Source: Antrodiella citrinella (taxonomy: Eukaryota > Basidiomycota > Agaricomycetes > Polyporales > Steccherinaceae). Taken from it: a DNA stretch of 64,000 nt. Below the pieces are notes generated by a model. That model did not search any database. It saw only the letters and a program-made list of their open reading frames with translations, and was not told where the DNA came from. Below are positions 60,180-64,000 of this stretch, piece by piece; the stretch's first letter is position 1; each line of letters begins with the position of its first letter. The stretch spans positions 62,001-126,000 of the forward strand of contig SGPM01000017.1 in NCBI GenBank assembly GCA_004802725.1, read 5' to 3'. The translations under genes were made by a program, and so were the position numbers.

Positions 60180-62509
60180 ATGGTTGTCCAGAATACCACC
60201 GTCTCGCATGTCAGCCCGTCGATCTCCTACATTCCTGGAATGCTATGGTTTGAGGGGATACCAGCTGATGATCCCGACCTGGTGAGTTACCTCGTTGCTA
60301 TGCTATATTTCAGCCTAACAGAACATGGGCGTCAGTCTTATTACGATACCCAGAGCTATCACGCTACGAATGGGACGATGGGGGCGGCGAGCGTTTCATT
60401 TCACTGGGATGGTCTCGGAGGTACGAGATTCAATGTCTTCTCCTTGTACAACAAGCTCACTAGTTGTCACAACTGTAGAAGTGTGGTATGTAGAAGGCTT
60501 GTGTGACGACTTTTGGACAAATAGGCTGATATTTACTTTGCAGGGTATTCGGTGGGTGGAGAGAACGTTTAGGATCTTACAATGTCACACTGGACGGTGC
60601 GACAACGGAGGTGAACGGGTTCCAGGGAGGCGCAGACAACTTCGATGCCGTCTTGTTTCACGGCATCGGTTTACTCCCTGGGAAACATCAGATCGAGTTG
60701 GTGAATACTGGCAACGATACCCAGCATAGCGTTCTGGATATAAATCACGTACGTCTCTGTATCTTCTTTCGGTGATCCTGGTGAATTGACCTAGAAACCG
60801 CAGATCACATTTCAGAGCTCGCTGGGCGACCCGTCCATCATCGATGACACAGACTCTCGTTGTATGTGGAGTGGGGAATGGGTCCCGAATAACGTTTCTC
60901 GGTAAGTGCACATTGTTCCATTAAAATGCGTGCTGCTGAGTATGTCATGCATTGATCGAATAGTACGACCTGGGATTCGCTTGGTCAGATGTGGATGAAC
61001 TTTTCAGTAAGTCTTGCACAACAACACGAAGGGTTCACCGTCTTTAACTTATCATCAGGGTACTATCTCTGTATCCGGATCGTTTCTGTAATTGACAGTT
61101 TGCGCTTCTAGGCATTGGGTTCGAACTTTGGGGATCCACTGGTTCTCTAAATTCTCCATTCAGTATTACCCTCGACGGCTGGACCAGTCAGTCTCTCACC
61201 TCCAATACGAGAGTAAATACGACTTCTCAGTCTCATCTCCTGTTCTTCCAACACAACCTAACGGAGGGGAATCATACCATACTCATTCGGAACAATCCTG
61301 CATGGTCGAACATGTCTGGAGCACCGACGGCGCTTGACATCGATTACACCAGAGTGTACAGCACGGTGGATGCGGCATCAATTTCCCCTGCGTCTCTCAG
61401 CAAGAAAAAGTACTGCTCAACTGTTCCTCCTATAGCGCACCCTAGCTTACTTGATCGTATACAGGAACACCGCCGCGATCGTATCTTCCGCACTCGGAGG
61501 CGTGGCCTTTCTTCTCCTGCTCTCTCTTGCATTCCTCTTCTACCGTCGTCATTCCAACATGCACCGGAAAAGGAGACTTCTCCGACCTTCCCCCTACCAA
61601 CTCACCGCCATTCCGCAGTCCCCGGACTCACCTAACCTAGACCGGCATTTAGACCGGCCCTCCGAGACGAATGGCGCGCCTCTGAGGCCGCAGAAGAGCA
61701 TCAGCTCCTCTGTTATGGGGGCGCTGACGACGCTCAGTAATTGGTCGGCCCGATTGCAACAGCGAAGTGCGCCGCAGAAGGTGGACCATAGTCCGAGCCA
61801 CTCGCTCGACTTGGACTTTTTTCGGAAAGCGCACGACGCATTGGGAGACGAGGAAAGTTTGAGTAGTAACGAGATATCGGAGATGGCGTACTCCGTCCTG
61901 GTGAATGCCCCGTCCTCGCCACTGGAATCGCCGCAACGCGCCCTGTCGCGGCATACGAAAGCGGACATCCTCCGTGGTCACGGTGGTATGCACAAGTCCT
62001 CGTCGTCGATGGAGTCAGCTCTCAACTCTCAATTCCTGAGCGTCAGCTACACCACGTCCATCCCGAGTCGGTTCACAGACGGCGCGGTGGACTCGCCAAT
62101 GGACCCGACCCTCCCATCCACAACCATCCGTTCCCACCCAACACGCACACCACAGACTAGCATCCCAACTTTGTCCTCTCCCCCATCCTCTTCCACGCTC
62201 TCCGATAAATTGAGACGAGAGCGAGAGCGAGGGCACGTGCCATCGTTGCTTTCACTCCCCACGATTATGCCACTGCCAGTGTTAGACCCCTCGCTTCCGA
62301 CCATCACAGTAGATCCCGTGGCAGCGTTCGCAGCCGTTCGAGAAGCCTCCGAGGCGGAAGAGTCGTTGATGTCTGCCGGGACGGGACCACGAAAGACGCG
62401 TCCGCTGCCTGTCCCGAAAGCTATCGATGGGGATATGTCTAGGTCAGGGAGTACGTCGTCAGAGCCTCCACCGTACCAGCCGTATCAGTTGGCATGGACA
62501 TCATCGTGA
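60180..62509 (+). CDS. Single-pass surface membrane protein with two beta-domains
   Basis: Best model: exons 60180..60281, 60336..60420, 60479..60485, 60544..60748, 60804..60901, 60964..61006, then about 61099..61409 and 61465..62509. The ectodomain holds two related beta-rich units, each with an xLDGxT-like strand (YNVTLDGATTE and FSITLDGWTSQ), as in Agaricomycete surface proteins. One transmembrane helix follows (VSSALGGVAFLLLLSLAFLF) with basic YRRHSNMHRKRR. The cytosolic tail is about 300 residues, Ser/Pro-rich, ending SSEPPPYQPYQLA, a possible WW-domain ligand. The 7-nt third exon and the joint between 61006 and 61111 are uncertain; other short exons also keep frame. No signal peptide. 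Function unknown. It is related in layout to the gene at 15722. Confidence 0.7.
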
Positions 62510-64000
62510 TTCAAGTATATGCAGTCTTTAAATTTTGCTTCTTCGTTTGTTACTTCTCGCTGCTATACGTCCTCCCTGCATGTTGTAAATATTGTCACAT
62601 TGCTCTGTGTACTTGCATTCGCCATTCACTCCTTTTGCATGTTGCTATCCTCTACTAGATGTTCAGACATTCGTTGTTGTAAGATTTTGGTGTGATTTGT
62701 ATGAAATATGAAACGGACATTAATTTTGACCGGTGCTTATGATCAGTGCTCACATTCCGGTACGACTTGACCCTAGTAAATTCTTTCTCGTTAAGTGGCT
62801 GGTCGGGGATACTTATGGCTTTTCTGTGCGTGTACGTGGAGCTATATCGGATAGCGATCACTGGCAACGGTTTCAAATTCTCTCAGATGGAGATGAGTGT
62901 GTACTATCTCATTCTGGAAAGAATGCAACGGACGATTATGACATGACGATGCCTCCAACAGACATCGCGCTATGGGTGCGAGTCTAGGAAACGCTCATGT
63001 TAAACTGGAGGCGTACAGCACGTACTGTATGTAGCAGGGCCTGAGGCCTGAGAGGTCGTGGCCTTCGATCTCAGATCTCAGATTCATACAATCGGAAAGA
63101 GCCCCTCTCTCATGCGTTTGCAAGAACTCAGCCAAACGCCAATATTGATATATTCACCTGATTCCTACTGTCCTAGGGAATTCTAACAGTGATTGCGCAG
63201 CCCAGTAACTTTGGTTCTCGAGAGCGAAGTTGCGAACCACTTTCAAGGTGTTCCTAGGGAATACACGAAAAGAGCACTACTATATGTACGAAAACGACAT
63301 CAACCTAGATGATGTAGTAGTTCAAAGATAAATCCGGTTGTTGAACTACGAGGACTGCCCCATCGTAGATTTCAACAATCACGGTGTGTATATCTACCGA
63401 TATCTTCGAGCCTGACTTCGTATTCCCGATTCCCTGTTGACTTGTTCAATTGGTCAGGATGCCTTGTATACTGAACAGGTTCTACAATACATCAGAGTCT
63501 TGTCAGATTCAGCTGTCGACTTTCGTTGATGCAATTCACTTTCTTGTTTTCGAGGTTGGCAACAATGGCAAGATTGTGGCAAGGCAGGTCATTTTGTATG
63601 ACAAATCACTGATTGCCGGTCCTCTGAGAAGCTTACACGGTTGGGTTACACACGGTCTGTTGCCTGAGATCTCCATTAGGCTTGCATTAGCTCAAAAATG
63701 CGAACCACTTTCTACCACTTTGCGAACCACTTGCGAGGTCACCAGAGTGAATGAGAAGTAAATTAGTGGTGGCGCGGATGAGTAGTGCACTGATGGACGC
63801 CTGTGAGAGTTTAGGTGGTACTTACTTGCAACGACGAAATATGGCCGACTGAGATTGAATATTTTGTTTGGTGAAGAACAGTCTGGGCAGATAACAGACT
63901 ATTATGTAACAGTCCGCTGGATCTGGTGTCGACACTCACCGATAGTACTCAACCGATACTCGCCTCGCATGTCATGCCTGATATAAGGAGAAAACGCGAT
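62510..64000. other. Right-edge region without recognised gene
   Basis: AT-rich 3' flank, then short frames (84 and 103 codons) with no family features. Small repeats occur: tgcgaaccactt at 63231 (last base T), 63700 and 63721, and cctagggaat twice near 63172 and 63253. This may be remnant mobile DNA, but no terminal repeats or transposase are visible. Confidence 0.4.

Noticed and set aside
63450..63761. 103-codon frame at the right edge
   Set aside because: No motif, and it crosses the short direct repeats; probably non-coding.

Overview
The window looks like nuclear DNA of a filamentous basidiomycete, most likely a wood-decay Agaricomycete. Coding sequence is cut by many short spliceosomal introns, mostly about 50-60 nt. 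The recognisable gene families are fungal: a long CYP63-like P450, epsin, the four-repeat calcium channel CCH1, KEOPS Bud32, Trm112, F-box/leucine-rich-type proteins and single-pass surface proteins of the Agaricomycete kind. All gene models below were spliced by hand from GT-AG (in three cases GC-AG) junctions that keep frame and protein-family similarity. No database search was run.

Layout. 1-7.4 kb: an unrecognised Cys-rich protein (-), tRNA-Gly(UCC) (-), epsin (+) and a secreted HNH nuclease (+). 7.4-14.6 kb: a P450 (-), then about 2.1 kb with no confident gene, then a 5-oxoprolinase-type protein (+) that keeps only the HyuA half. 14.8-19.2 kb: a tiny complex I subunit (-), a membrane protein with a frame slip (+) and a PfkB-type sugar kinase (+). 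19.4-26.6 kb: a GMC oxidoreductase (-), an F-box-like protein (-) and an FCP1/NIF-like HAD protein (+). 28-32.4 kb: a surface membrane protein and two tandem isoprenylcysteine-methyltransferase-like genes (all +). 32.9-40.5 kb: CCH1 in 23 exons. 40.7-49.0 kb: a housekeeping block of eIF3a (-), Bud32 (+), Rrp45 (-), Trm112 (+) and a 2-Cys peroxiredoxin (-). 50.8-62.5 kb: an F-box-like protein, three tandem epoxide hydrolases and another surface membrane protein (all +). Both window ends and several 1.3-2.1 kb gaps hold nothing I can support.

How the genes work together. Most are unrelated neighbours. Two themes stand out. One is the run of RNA and translation genes at 40.7-47.7 kb, with eIF3a/Bud32 and Rrp45/Trm112 each transcribed divergently from a shared spacer. 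The other is local gene amplification: the epoxide hydrolases form a mosaic array with a 1,741-bp period, and the methyltransferase-like genes are a tandem pair. The P450, epoxide hydrolases, GMC oxidoreductase and HNH nuclease fit a saprotroph that handles xenobiotics, lignin-derived compounds or external nucleic acid, but they do not form one obvious cluster.

No wholly new multi-gene system is evident. The observations most worth a second look are the epoxide-hydrolase mosaic array, the half-length oxoprolinase, three GC-AG introns, two probable one-base frame slips, an HAD protein lacking its usual second aspartate, and an unrecognised Cys-rich protein.
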